Of a DNA stretch of 29,582 nucleotides, positions 19,232 through 29,582 are shown piece after piece. The DNA lies in NCBI GenBank assembly GCA_016987375.1, contig PJRA01000443.1, positions 580,356-609,937 on the forward strand. The letters are read 5' to 3'. The DNA comes from Brachionus koreanus. Lineage: Eukaryota > Rotifera > Eurotatoria > Ploima > Brachionidae. The notes beneath the pieces are model-generated. The model was not told where the DNA came from and made no database searches. It saw only the letters and a program-made list of their open reading frames with translations. Made by a program: the position numbers and the translations under genes. Within the stretch, counting starts at the first letter, position 1, and each line of letters starts with the position of its first letter.

Positions 19232-21562
19232 ATGAATCAAAGAGACTTTTCGAATTGGCAATTGTTTCTTGACCAACAACTAGATGATTTGTACAAATCT
19301 TCTGATCGTTTAGACCAGTTTAAAGCTTTAAAAACAAACTATCAACGAATCGATTTTGTCTATTCTTTCAATTCAATAATCGATAAATATTTTGAAACAG
19401 TTAGTTTTGCCGATGACCAAAAGAGCCAAGAATTAAGCGAGTTGTATAGAAAAAAAGGCAATAGTTTTTATGCAAAAAAAGATAGCCAAAATTGTTTAAA
19501 TAACTATAATTTAGCACTACTGCATGCTCCATTCAATTCAAAATCGTTTTTTCTAGCTTATTCAAACAGATCAGCAGTATTCTATGACTTGAACATGTTT
19601 GACAAATGTCTGGATGATTTGTCTTCATGCGAACTTCATATTGAACAAACACACAAAAATGATAATAGTAGCAATTTTTTTAATTTAATATTTAAGCTAG
19701 TTAAAAGAAAAGTAAACTGTTTGATTAAAACTGAACAAAGCGACAGTTTAACTCGATTTAGAGAAAGCAGCATTTTCAAAATATTTACTAAAACAGCCTC
19801 GGATTTAAACAAAGAGTCTGAATTGAAAGAAATAAACAATTTAATTGATGACTTTGTCAAATCAAGTTTACTAAAGACTGATAAGCTCATTCATAAAGAG
19901 AAAAAAGAGCTTAAATGCTTCATTAATGACTGTGTAGACATTCAATTTTCTAATAAAAAGGGTAGACATTGTGTGGCAAAAGAAGACATTAAGATTGGAG
20001 AGGTTCTTTTCACTGAAAAAGCTTACTGTGCCATTCTCCTTCCTACATCAAGTCTAAAATATTGTGATTTTTGCTTCAAATCTTTTTATAATGAAAAAAA
20101 TAGAGGTTTTGATTTTTTAAACATTCATCCTTGTGATCAATGCTGTGGGATTTTTTATTGCTCGAGTAAGTGTAAAAATCAAAGTCAACTGATTGAGAAA
20201 AATCATCATCACCATCAGTTTGAATGTGGTTTTCTTAAAACAATGCTTCATAATTTGGGCCTGGCTCATTTAGCTTACAGAATTTTAAATTCAACTCAGT
20301 CAGAATTGATTCTGAAGTATTCTTGCTTACAAAAAATGGGTGATTATGAAAAAAATTTGATCAATATTGATTATATAAGTGACACTCATGAAAATAATTA
20401 TTGCCAAGTGTTCTATTTGCTGACTCATGAGAACAAAACCCATGTAGACGATTTATTCAAATATTCTTTAACTGCTTTACTATTGGGAAAAAAATTTCAA
20501 TCTAAAAGCAAAAAAGATTCAATTGAGTATTTAAAATTAGTTTCTAGTTTAATTTTGAGACATTTATTGCAGTGTATATGCAATGCGCACGCTATTACCA
20601 ATTTAAAAGATGACTGTAATGATCAACAAACATTTAGCCGCGATCAAGAACGCTACGGAACTGCAATTTATCCGCGCGTTAGTCTTTTGAACCATTCATG
20701 TAATTCAAATGTGGTAAGCAGTTTTAAGAAAAATTCGAATACAATAGTGGTCAAAGCATCGCGTCATATAAAAAAATGTGAGGAAATTTTCAACAGCTAT
20801 GGTCCTCATTTTATTAAAATGGCTTATATGGAGCGAAAGCGATGTCTCAATGAGCAATATCATTTTGATTGTGATTGTAGTGAATGTGTAAATCAGTCAA
20901 AGTTGTTCAATGAACGAAAGCTAACTGGTCTGAGGTGTTTTTATTGCATGGGAGTTAAAGTTTTCAGTGATGGAAAAAAAGCCAGATCAAACAGTCTTTT
21001 GCTTGAATGTTCTGGTTGTGAAAAAAAAATTGATTTATTAAATTATACCAGCAAGTTTGATTCAGTTAACTCGTTTATAGACTCTATTGATCCAGAGTCT
21101 CTAAACGATGAAAATACACAAATCATTATTAAGAAATTAGAATATTTGGTATCAGACTGTCAGAAGTATTTGTGTTTTAATGAGAATTTAGAATTTGACA
21201 TGCATGTCGAAATTGATAGCAATGTGAAAATTTTTTATTTAGATTTTTCAAAATTGATTGATCTTATGGCAAGACTGAATTGTAATTTGAGTAATTTGGT
21301 AAATGGCTGTTCATTATTAGAAAAAAATATCAAACTTTTAGAGTTAGTTTATAATTCTAGACAAAATGAGGTAAATATTGAACTTGGCCATGAGTATTTC
21401 AAGCTATCTGAACTTCAATGTGCTGTTGAGGAATATGAAAAAGCGTTTGTTTCGATCAACAGAGCCATTTCAATTGGTAAATGTGTCTATACAAAAGAAA
21501 GTGCCCTCATGAACGAATATTATCAAGTTAAAGATTACATCAAAACTTTTTTAAATAAATAA
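19232..21562 (+). CDS. SMYD4: SET and MYND domain-containing protein 4 (lysine methyltransferase)
   Basis: SMYD4 is a predicted protein-lysine methyltransferase linked to heart and muscle development in animals. The intronless frame encodes 776 residues (human about 804). TPR-like helices come first (about 65-140: YRKKGNSFYAKKDSQNCLNN, AYSNRSAVFYDLNMFDKCLD). The split SET domain begins near residue 233 (KKGRHCVAKEDIKIGEVLFT). It is interrupted by a MYND zinc finger (about 278-332; CDFC, CDQCCGIFYCSSKC, H-rich segment, FECG). It resumes with ERYGTAIYPRVSLLNHSCNS (the NHSC motif that binds S-adenosylmethionine, near 485) and FNSYGPHF. Post-SET cysteines CDCSEC lie near 547, and a further CxxC pair at about 570-600 belongs to the same region. 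C-terminal TPR-like helices close the protein. The ATG at 19232 is the first in frame; no AG lies near it. The stop overlaps an AATAAA poly(A) motif. Confidence 0.92.
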   Translation: MNQRDFSNWQLFLDQQLDDLYKSSDRLDQFKALKTNYQRIDFVYSFNSIIDKYFETVSFADDQKSQELSELYRKKGNSFYAKKDSQNCLNNYNLALLHAPFNSKSFFLAYSNRSAVFYDLNMFDKCLDDLSSCELHIEQTHKNDNSSNFFNLIFKLVKRKVNCLIKTEQSDSLTRFRESSIFKIFTKTASDLNKESELKEINNLIDDFVKSSLLKTDKLIHKEKKELKCFINDCVDIQFSNKKGRHCVAKEDIKIGEVLFTEKAYCAILLPTSSLKYCDFCFKSFYNEKNRGFDFLNIHPCDQCCGIFYCSSKCKNQSQLIEKNHHHHQFECGFLKTMLHNLGLAHLAYRILNSTQSELILKYSCLQKMGDYEKNLINIDYISDTHENNYCQVFYLLTHENKTHVDDLFKYSLTALLLGKKFQSKSKKDSIEYLKLVSSLILRHLLQCICNAHAITNLKDDCNDQQTFSRDQERYGTAIYPRVSLLNHSCNSNVVSSFKKNSNTIVVKASRHIKKCEEIFNSYGPHFIKMAYMERKRCLNEQYHFDCDCSECVNQSKLFNERKLTGLRCFYCMGVKVFSDGKKARSNSLLLECSGCEKKIDLLNYTSKFDSVNSFIDSIDPESLNDENTQIIIKKLEYLVSDCQKYLCFNENLEFDMHVEIDSNVKIFYLDFSKLIDLMARLNCNLSNLVNGCSLLEKNIKLLELVYNSRQNEVNIELGHEYFKLSELQCAVEEYEKAFVSINRAISIGKCVYTKESALMNEYYQVKDYIKTFLNK

Positions 21563-23412
21563 AATTTTTTCTAAATTGAAATTTACTTTTTTTTTAGTTT
21601 TCTATTCTTTTAATAATTAAAATTTGAATCTAACTTTTTTTTATTTTCATGATAATTATTTAATTTTAATTTGAAGGAAAAGCAATCCTTAAAATCTGAC
21701 CATTTCGACACAATCATCAAGTAAAACTTGCCGATTTCTCATCTTCTTTAAGTCCTCCAAACAACTTACTATTTTCTCACTAAAGATCATGTCAAAGAGG
21801 TTCGAGAGACACATCTTTTCTTTGAAACGATTTCATTCTGACTTCCAATTATAAGATTTCTCTTTTGAAGTATTAGAGTTGTTATTTTACAGGATCCTAT
21901 TTACTTTCTTTTTTGTCTAGATAGGTGACAAATTTGCTCTTTTCCACTTCATTGAAATCGTTCTTGTTTTGAGTGATTTTTTTTAAATTTTTTTTTTAAA
22001 TGGCATTGAAATTATTTTTGCACAGTTGTTGTTGAGTTATAAAATTTTTCGTTTTTCAAAAGATTGAATATTTTTATTTTAGCAGCTTTGTAATTCTAAA
22101 CTTTTAAGTCATATTATATATTAAAATAGAACATAATTAAATGTGTGGTGCAACTGGGCTATTTGGGATATGTAACAAAATAGTGACGAATCAGTAAAAA
22201 ATAAGATTTTATATTTTATTGTCTAACTATTTAAAATAATGTATCTTGGAAAATTAGAAAGGAAAACTCTTTTAATAAAAAAGTTTAACTATCTGATATA
22301 CCAACTTTTATGATAGTGATATAAATTGAAAATTAGTAACATCAGTTAAATAAGCATTTGAAATAGTAATTAAAATTTAAGTTAAATTAAAAATATATCT
22401 TAAATTTTTGTATAAGTTTATAATTGAAAGCATAACGTTCCATTCTACAAATGTTCTTCCAAATCATATGTCTAACTCTTTGTTTATTAATTTCTTAAAA
22501 AAATTTATAAAATGAAAAGTTTGAAATTTTTTGTACTGTTAAGTCATTATTGGAGAAAACAACTAATCAACAACAACAGTGACTCGTGAAATATGTATAG
22601 TGGAAGGTGAAAAAATCCAAAATTAACGTAAAAAGGGTTCAAAAAATTTCGCAAATATTTTGTCACCTTAATTTGATTAAAAGACATAGTCTTGTGATTA
22701 GAAGTGTTTCTATTCTCGACATTTGATTTCAGAATCATTAATTGGACCTGTCTCAACCAGCTCAGTCAGTAGTGAAAAGAAGACACTTTGATGTTGTTGA
22801 ATTTCCATGGGGCAATACACTTTGAACTTAACAATAAATGTAGAACTTCATTCTAAGCAATTTGAACGAATATGTACTTTACTACAAGAAAAAACTTAAG
22901 AAAAACAATAATGGCAAAAATAGAAAAGCTTCAAGGGATCTTCAAAATTAAAATTCATTCTGTTTGACTTAAAATAAACTAGATAACATCACTACTGAGA
23001 AATGTAACAAGCTTTATACCAAACTATTAATATTTTATAAAAATTCAAAGATAATTTTTTTTTAAAATTTATTTCTTCTAATTCGAATTCTAGCATACGA
23101 ATTATAGTCAAGAAATTTATTCTAAGACCAAAACTGTATTAAAACATTTCAATAAAATGAATTTAAAATTGTCATTTAAAATTTTAATTTTTATATTTTT
23201 TTATTTAAAAAAAAAAAAACATTTTATTTAATTATTTTGTTTAAATCATTTGATCTTTATTAGAGTTTTGATTTGAAAATTATTTGAAAATTATTTTATT
23301 TTTAATAAAAATTTTTTGTTTTTTATTTTTTTTAAAGTCAATTTAATTGTCTTCAAACGAAAAAATTTATTCATATTGAAATAAAATTGAATTTTCATTA
23401 TAAACACAAAAG
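21563..23412. other. Intergenic DNA between SMYD4 and UBE3D
   Basis: The stretch is mostly A/T-rich. The part at about 21690-21970 looks like broken coding sequence on the minus strand (separate entry). A moderately complex patch at 22550-22960 gives no sustained frame. Nothing else is recognised. Confidence 0.45.
21689..21970 (-). pseudogene. Broken coding remnant of unknown family
   Basis: On the minus strand an open stretch of 47 codons (21832-21689) contains KEKMCLSNLFDMIFSEKIVS then CLEDLKKMRNRQVLLDDCVE, preceded by an in-frame TGA. Further upstream NDFNEVEKSKFVTYLDKKES is readable. The amino-acid composition looks protein-like rather than translated A/T noise. I do not recognise the family; a decayed transposon protein is the likeliest source. 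Confidence 0.35.
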
Positions 23413-24515
23413 ATGAACTTGTATGCCGAATATTTGGAAAACTTAAACCAATTAACTCTAATATTGAGCGCAGATAGAAGCCTTATCTCGTAATTTTAAA
23501 CAATATTAACCTTTTTAAAAGTAAAAGCTCTTAACATATTGATAGAAATTACACAATAGATGAAAAGTGGTTTAATCTGGCATTGAGCTCAAATAATGAG
23601 GCAAACATAAGAATTAATTTGAATGCATTTGAGTATAATGCGATCAATTTGAAAGAAATCAAATCGAACAATCAAAACGAATCTATTTTCAGACTTAGCT
23701 CAGCAAGATTAATTAAAAAGCCGAGTTGCTCGGCTACAATTCAAACTCAACCTAATTCTATTAATAGCATTAAATGCTTAGCTTGCCAAACAGAAATAGT
23801 AAAGAATGCGGGCTGCTTTAATTATTTAAAACTGCCCGAAAACGATCTAGATGAACTAGCAGACAACTTTTTTTGTCATTTGCATGACCATAATCACAAT
23901 AAGTGTCATGAAGAAGATCTGACCAATATTCTCAACCCCATGAGAGATAATAAACATCTGAGAAAATCAATATTAGAAAATTTGACTTTAATTGTTCTAA
24001 ATTCAAACCATCTTTGTCCAGGGTGTCTCAACGAAGAATCTTTAGAGCTTAAATGCTCTCAATGTTTGGCCAATCTAGGCTATCGTAAAAAAAGTTCCTT
24101 GGATTTTTTTATTTGGAAAAGTAGTGTTATGCTCAATAATTGCCATTTGTTCAATGTGTCTAGTTTATTCTCACAGCTTGGTCAAGGAAAGTATTTATTC
24201 GAGACCAAAAAGAACTCTAATTTGCTTTTTATTTGGATTTTAAATGACAAAGCTTTTTTTAAGCAATTGAAATTTACTGACTTAAATTCTGATATTAAAC
24301 TTAATATTGATATTGTCAAAAAATGCTTATTTAAACTTTTAACCAAAGAAAAAGATGAAATTGAGATTAAAAGATTAAAAAACGATTGCAATGTAAATAG
24401 TATTTTAGTTTCTAAAGAATTATTTGAGAATATTCTGGATAGAATGAATGAATCGAACAGTCAATTATGCGGGTCACTGCAAAAATCAAATAATTTCTAT
24501 TTTTCAATTATCTAA
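23413..24515 (+). CDS. UBE3D: HECT-like E3 ubiquitin ligase UBE3D (Ipa1-like)
   Basis: UBE3D (also UBE2CBP/H10BH) binds the E2 UBE2C and cyclin B, and its yeast relative Ipa1 associates with the cleavage/polyadenylation endonuclease. Two exons, 23413-23489 and 23546-24515, give 348 residues (human 389). The 56-bp intron has a GTAATT donor and joins ..DRSLI to SNYTIDEKW. Visible family features: CLACQ near residue 103, NYLKLPENDLDELADNFFCH (the L-P-x-x-x-W/L-x-E-L-x-x-x-F/W-x-CH block), HNKCHEEDLTNIL, a CPGC (183-186)..CSQC zinc-ribbon-like pair, LLFIWILNDKAFF, and the C-terminal NSQLCGSLQKSNNFYFSII, which resembles the family's final block. The central part is divergent. The ATG follows AAAAG directly. 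CEP20 starts 113 bp downstream on the same strand, and the AATAAA at 24597 is only 27 bp from its ATG. Confidence 0.82.
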
Positions 24516-24628
24516 AGGACTAAAAATTGATCCATACTTTTGTTTCTATAGCAACAAAATAATCTCTAAATGTCCTCTATTAATTTTTTATTTTTGAATA
24601 AAAATTATATTTAAAAAAAAAAAATAAA

Positions 24629-25284
24629 ATGTCTTCTTTTGACGATCTCAAAAATGGTAGATTGATTTTTTATAAGAGTAAAGGAAAAATAAAAAAATTT
24701 CAAAAATTTTTTTAGTATTAAAGGATGCATTAGATAATAAAGGAGTAATAAACAATGTAAAAGCTAAGCTTCGAGCCGAAATATTTTCCGTCCTTGAAGA
24801 CAATACTTTGGAAAAGCCGATGATTTCCCAAGAAAATTTGCTAATAAACGAGCTGATTAGAGAATATTTAGATTTCAATCACTATCAATATTCAAAATCT
24901 GTGTTTTTAAAAGGTTCATTTTTTTGTTGAAAATTACTAAAAAATTAACAAACATTTTTTTCAAGAAAGTAATCAGCCATCTACTCCACTCAATAGGGAA
25001 ATAATGGCTGCCGAACTACACATCAGAGAGAATAGCACTACTAAACAAGTGTAAATATTAAAGCAAACAATCAATTTCATTTTTTTTTTAAATTAAATTT
25101 TTTTTTCAGGCCACTGATCTATTCGGTATTGTGGAATTTGCTGAATAAGGATCCTGTGAAAGAAGACGACGAAGAAATAAATGTAAATAAGAATGTTTAT
25201 TATCCAAGCCAAAGCAGAAAAAATAATAATGCTTCAAACAAAAATATTAATATATATAAATATAATCAAGAATACATAGACTAA
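24629..25284 (+). CDS. CEP20: Centrosomal protein 20 (FOR20/FOPNL)
   Basis: CEP20 is a LisH-domain protein of centriolar satellites and basal bodies needed for ciliogenesis. Four exons, 24629-24656, 24716-24913, 24966-25050 and 25110-25284, give 161 residues (human 174). Splicing joins MSSFDDLKN to VLKDALDNKGVINNVKAKLR. The FOP N-terminal/LisH block ENLLINELIREYLDFNHYQY is nearly identical to that of other animals. Next come ESNQPSTPLNREIMAAELHI and PLIYSVLWNLL, then a divergent Asn-rich tail. Introns are 52-59 bp in phases 1, 1 and 2, the second with a weak GTTCAT donor. The first exon is only 28 nt. No AG precedes the ATG; it follows a long A run. Confidence 0.93.
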
Positions 25285-28200
25285 TTTTATTTGCTAATTT
25301 TTTTTTATCTTGAATAAATTTTTTCATCAGTTTTTTTGTTCTTTTATATTTATATTTTCGAATTTCTTCTAAACCATTTAATTTAGTATTTAAATTTCGG
25401 ATGTTTGCTGCACTTAATTTAAATTTAAGAATTATTTTTACAAGGAACTAACATTTAATTTTAAATTATTAAGTCAAGCGACTTATTTTACCTAAAAATA
25501 AAAAAAAAAAACGAAAAGAAAAGAAAAGAAAATTTTAAATCGAAAATTCATTTAGAGTTATTATAATCAAATTTGCTCAAATTAATACAAAAATTAGGGC
25601 AACAAAATCTTCAGGGTAACAATAAAGAATTGATAATAATTTTTATTCTTAAATTTAAGTTGTTGTTTTTTTTTTTCATTATTATCCTATTAGGAAGTAT
25701 TATAATGTAGTTAAACAACATCAAAATAAACAAACTTATTTTTTATTAATAAAACTAGAAATAAAATAATAATTGTGAGCGTGTTTGCCGCTCAAAACAA
25801 AACTAATTGATTTTATTCTCACAAGTATTTTGGAAGAAAAAAGCATATCTCAGTCGAATTCAATTAAATTAAGTTAATCATATTGAATTAGAGAGAATTA
25901 AAACTAATTTAGTTGAAGTCTAGTCGGCGGTCAAAATCCAAGCAAGTGCGCTCAAAATGTCATAAAATAAAAATCTCTTAAAAATCAATAAATTTCTTTT
26001 AATTAGATAACTTTGGAGTTTTATCTTGTTTTCTAAGTTTTACAATTTAGAGATTAAATTTCTTTCTTTAACGATCGATATTTTTGTTTTTTGAGCTTTC
26101 TATTTTTTAATATAACCTGAGGTATTAATATTCAGTCAGACAGGACTCATGGGAAACTTGCGTCAATACTTTTTTAAAGCAAGACCTAATTATATTCTTT
26201 AATTTTTTCAATAACATTTATTTTTTTTCAATTAGCATATAGCGGTTTGCTGATTCGGATGCACTAATATTTCAGTTATCCTATACTTGCTAAAACACTT
26301 ATCAATATTTAATAAATAGTTTTTCCGTCATGAGGAAGCGATCATTTTAGCATTTAAATGCCAATTGCGCTCAAGAGATACACATTTTTTATAGCTTTCA
26401 CAATTTGTTTGTAAAAATAATTGCAATCTTGCTTCAAAAATTCCAAGTTAAGATTTAATTAAATGATAAAAATCAAATTATATTTATCAAAAAATTAAAA
26501 TATCAACCATTTTTTTAAGCTTAGCTAGAAATAAAAATTATATAGAAAAACCAACATCTATTAGTCGATTTGATTAGATCAATTCAACAATTAAAATTTA
26601 CTGTGTTCCGAGAAAGAGAGCTCATTCACTTGAATTTTTTTTAAAATTTTTTAATAAAACCTAGCAAATTTTGTTATCTAACACAAAAATTATAAATTGA
26701 ATAGAAATTAAAAATTCAGTAATAGAAATTAATTTTTTTTCTCTTGTTTAATATTCAATATTTTATACTTGTCTCATATTTCTATGTGCTCAATAATCAA
26801 TATTTTTTGCGTAAACATTGTTTTTTTTTAATTTATTTTTAACTAATGTTGAATGAAAAGAGGTCAAACAACAAGATACAAATTTGATATAAATTTTTAT
26901 AATAAATTTAATTTGAGATTAAGTAATAAATTGTCAAAATTTATTAGAAAAAAAATTGATTGATATATATATATATTTTTTTTTATTTTGTCACATAACA
27001 TTGTGAAATGAGGTTCAAAAGAATGCATTCCGAACAATCAATTAAGCTCAATAACCAGCTGCATTTGATGCAAAACAGACATAAAAAAGAAAAAAAAAAC
27101 GAAATTGTTTTATATTCAGGGTAAACAAATCCTTGAGCTAGATAAGCCTCGGCTTTTTAGCTTACAATAACAATGGCACAACAAAAAAATTTGAAATTTT
27201 TTGTTTGCCTAAGAATATCTGTTATTTTTGTTATTAATTTAATTGATTTATTATAAAATTAAGCAATATTTGTTGCTTTGGAAATTCAATTAATCCAGCA
27301 TGATGAGTTTAAATTAACTCGATTTAGTGTGTTCTGAGAACTGTTCTACTGAACATAATAGCTTATGAATACTACACTATTTATCGTCAAGGTAGCCTAA
27401 TACACAAATTTAATTTAAAAAAATTCAAACACAAGATAGATATTAGAATTTTTTTATTTTAAAAATCAAGCCTAATCAGATTAGAGTGTATATTTCATGT
27501 TGGCCTAACTTTGCGTTTCGACTGATTCTCGACATTGCCTGAATGAAAAAAATTTATTTCCTCTTTTTTTCTTTCTTTTTTTTTTGTTAAATTCATGCAA
27601 TTATAATTTCATATAATCAATCTTAGTTTTTTTATTCGTTTGGCATTAAGTTTCAAATCAATTGATATTTGTATTCGTTAATGTTACATTTTATGTTGTT
27701 TGCTAGAAAAATATTTTCTTAAGTTTATTGGAATTTCAGCTAATAATTATGTAACTTGTTATCCCTTGTTAGGAATAAATTTAAAAAAAATGCGTTTCAA
27801 ATGTGAATTAATTTTCAATTTTTGAGACCAGTGTAAAAAAAAAGGTTAAATTTTTTACTTTTTAGTTTTTATTTTGAAAATAAAAATAAATTTAAAACAA
27901 GTGATAGCGCTATTTGCATGATAAATTAAAACAGATTGTTTAAGCTAAATTGACGAAAAATTTTTGCTGTTTGGCTGAATTGAAGCTCAATTTAAGTGGT
28001 TTGTTTTGTCAGGGGCTTTGATTACATTTGTATGACTTTTTTAATGGATTTTTCGGTGCACTGAATTTCAGTTTTTCTAGGGCTTGTGCAATCAATCAAA
28101 GTTTGTTTAATATTTTATTGATTTAAGTTAGATTTATGGTCGCTTATGTGCTAATATGTGTCTAAAACAAAATGCGACAATATCTACGCTATTTAAAGCA

Positions 28201-28639
28201 AAGTTTTTTAATTCTAGTCAAAATAATGCCAGCTCAAATTGATTGCACTCAAAATAATCAATAATTTAGATTTTAAATTTAAAATAAAAATCAAAAAAAA
28301 AATTGTTTAATTCTTGCTTTTTATGTGTTATAATAATAATAATAATAATGAAATTTTTTTGTTTCTTTTCATAAGCCACAAAAGAATATAACAATATATT
28401 TTGGCATTTAATTTCGATATTTATTCTTTTCTCTTCTCTTAAATATTTTGACAGAATTTTTTTTCCTATTTGATTTGTCAAATTTTAATTTTTCTCCTTC
28501 TTGAATTTTAAATCAAAATGTATAAGATGTAGCACTTGTTTGCCTAAAAATCAATTAAACACAACAAGCCCTAGTGTCCAAACAAATACCACAGCTACTT
28601 GTTTGTTTAGATATAAATGGAAAGTATTTTTAGAAGAAA
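25285..28639. other. Long AT-rich non-coding region upstream of the last gene
   Basis: This is the longest gene-free stretch (about 3.35 kb). It holds simple repeats ((AAAAG)n near 25505-25530, (TA)n near 26962-26976, (AAT)n near 28330-28350) but no supported gene, RNA or transposon. By position it contains the promoter of the 28640 gene and perhaps its enhancers. I recognise no specific sites. Confidence 0.5.
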
Positions 28640-29285
28640 ATGAGCTGCCAAACCAATAAGCAAGAAAATTCGAAGCTGTTGAACGGCACAAGCAACGACG
28701 ATCAGTCGCAAAATGCCGTCATATCCCAAATATCATCGTCTCTAATGTCCATATCGAGCAAACACAAAAACAGCACACACAAAAACTCGAGTTTAAATCT
28801 CAACAAAAAAAACACCAATCCCACTCACATTCTGAATTCAATCAAAAATTCAACTCTGAACGTCCTGACAAAGCCTCTTAACTTGTCCAGATCGCCCTCG
28901 CCACAATTGAACACGAGAAAACAGTTGAAACCAATCGACCTGGAGGCCAATATCATAGTGAACAATAAGCTCGATCTGATCGAGTCCAGCGATGATGAAG
29001 ACATGGACGAGTATGATGATAATTTGGACAAAGAGGCCCCATCGGCCACTGACGAACTCGACCAAAATCGCAGCAATGTGGTCAGACAAGAGGCGATTTG
29101 CAAAGCAGTGGGCGAGTCCGACTCAGATTCGGATACAAGCACCTCAAATCAAGATTCTGTTGAGCCATCTAAGCTAAATATGTGCTCTTGTTCCAAGCCA
29201 TCATTGAAGACTTTTTCTTATTCGAATCCGGTCAATGCAAATTCACAACTACACTTGGGCAAGCAACGCGAAAACAAATTCAAAT
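28640..29285 (+). CDS. First exon of an unidentified Ser/Asn/Asp-rich protein (partial)
   Basis: The open frame encodes about 215 residues up to a GTAAGC donor at 29286; codons beyond it become A/T-rich intron-like sequence, so I end the exon there in phase 1. The protein begins MSCQTNKQENSKLLNGTSND and is low-complexity: Ser/Asn/Lys-rich to residue 90, with SRSPSPQL and PIDLEANIIVNNKL. Acidic clusters follow (SSDDEDMDEYDD near 115-126, ESDSDSDTS near 160), then CSCSKP. These look like casein-kinase-2-type phosphorylation clusters and intrinsic disorder. No domain is present in this exon, and I do not recognise the family; the rest lies outside the window. The exon is clearly less AT-rich than its flanks, supporting a real coding role. 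The ATG is preceded by TTTTTAG six bases upstream. Confidence 0.7.
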
Positions 29286-29582
29286 GTAAGCTTGCCTTTT
29301 TTAGGCCCATGCAAAATAATTATATATTTTTTTTTTTAAATGCTTTACACTTCTCAAAATAATTAAATATTTATTTTTTATTCTAAATGACAAAATTTGC
29401 GTAAACATTTGTACCAGAAAAAAATCCAATTCTACTAGAAATGCCAACACAAAATTAGTTTTTTCTTTCTCTATTTTTAATTAATTTGAATCCGTATATG
29501 GAAAAGAAATGAAAATTTCCGATAAACAAAAATGTATAGATATCACTGTGTCTTGGCAGCATACACACACTCACTCTAAGTG
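29286..29582 (+). other. Start of an intron of the last gene
   Basis: A/T-rich sequence follows the GTAAGC donor. A CA-rich patch near 29560-29575 is the only feature. No second exon is evident before the window ends. Confidence 0.5.

Noticed and set aside
28608..28620. TATAAAT motif just before the last gene as a TATA box
   Set aside because: It lies only about 25 bp before the ATG, so initiation would fall at or after the start codon; chance match in A/T-rich DNA.
28825..29142. 105-codon minus-strand Ser-rich frame
   Set aside because: Antisense of the acidic clusters in the plus-strand exon; Ser runs arise from complementing GAC/GAT codons.

Overview
The window is strikingly AT-rich eukaryotic DNA with split genes. 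Introns are tiny (about 50-60 bp, with a few longer ones), both tRNA genes carry introns, and the proteins are all of animal type (CDK5, COG5, SMYD4, CEP20, POLE3, mL55). There are several decayed transposons and one assembly gap of 361 N. The best fit is a small, AT-rich invertebrate. A monogonont rotifer of the Brachionus kind is my guess from base composition, intron size and possible spliced-leader acceptors, but the sequence does not prove the species.

Layout from left to right. 1-939 ends with a pogo/Tigger transposon tail. ORC1 (-) lies at 1465-4086 in three exons. A tRNA-Ser(AGA) gene with a 37-nt intron is at 4201-4319. 5033-6340 holds a piggyBac-like miniature element and a dead non-LTR reverse transcriptase. 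CDK5 (+, four exons) is at 7294-8313, followed by three tandem units of about 147 bp. RPL12 (-) is at 9577-10074. A composite mariner cluster with the N gap occupies about 10.9-12.6 kb. A head-to-tail minus-strand run UQCR10 > COG5 > mL55 fills 16428-12819. A second dead LINE lies near 17.25-17.6 kb. POLE3 (+, three exons), an exact second copy of the tRNA-Ser gene, and SMYD4 (+) fill 18.07-21.56 kb. UBE3D and CEP20 (+) sit 113 bp apart at 23.4-25.3 kb. After about 3.3 kb of non-coding AT-rich DNA comes the first exon of an unidentified Ser/Asp/Glu-rich protein (28640-29285), which runs off the window.

The genes are housekeeping genes of unrelated pathways: replication origin licensing, polymerase epsilon/chromatin accessibility, cytosolic and mitochondrial ribosomes, respiratory complex III, Golgi tethering, neuronal-type CDK, protein methylation, ubiquitin ligation and centriole/cilium assembly. 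What links them is arrangement, not pathway. Two same-strand runs have very short gaps, and most start codons have an AG dinucleotide within two bases upstream, often after a pyrimidine run. This is compatible with spliced-leader trans-splicing and small operons, an inference that RNA data could settle. I saw no CRISPR array, bacterial operon or clear new defence-type system. The noteworthy material is the transposon structure, the short ORC1, the identical tRNA pair and the possible trans-splicing signals.
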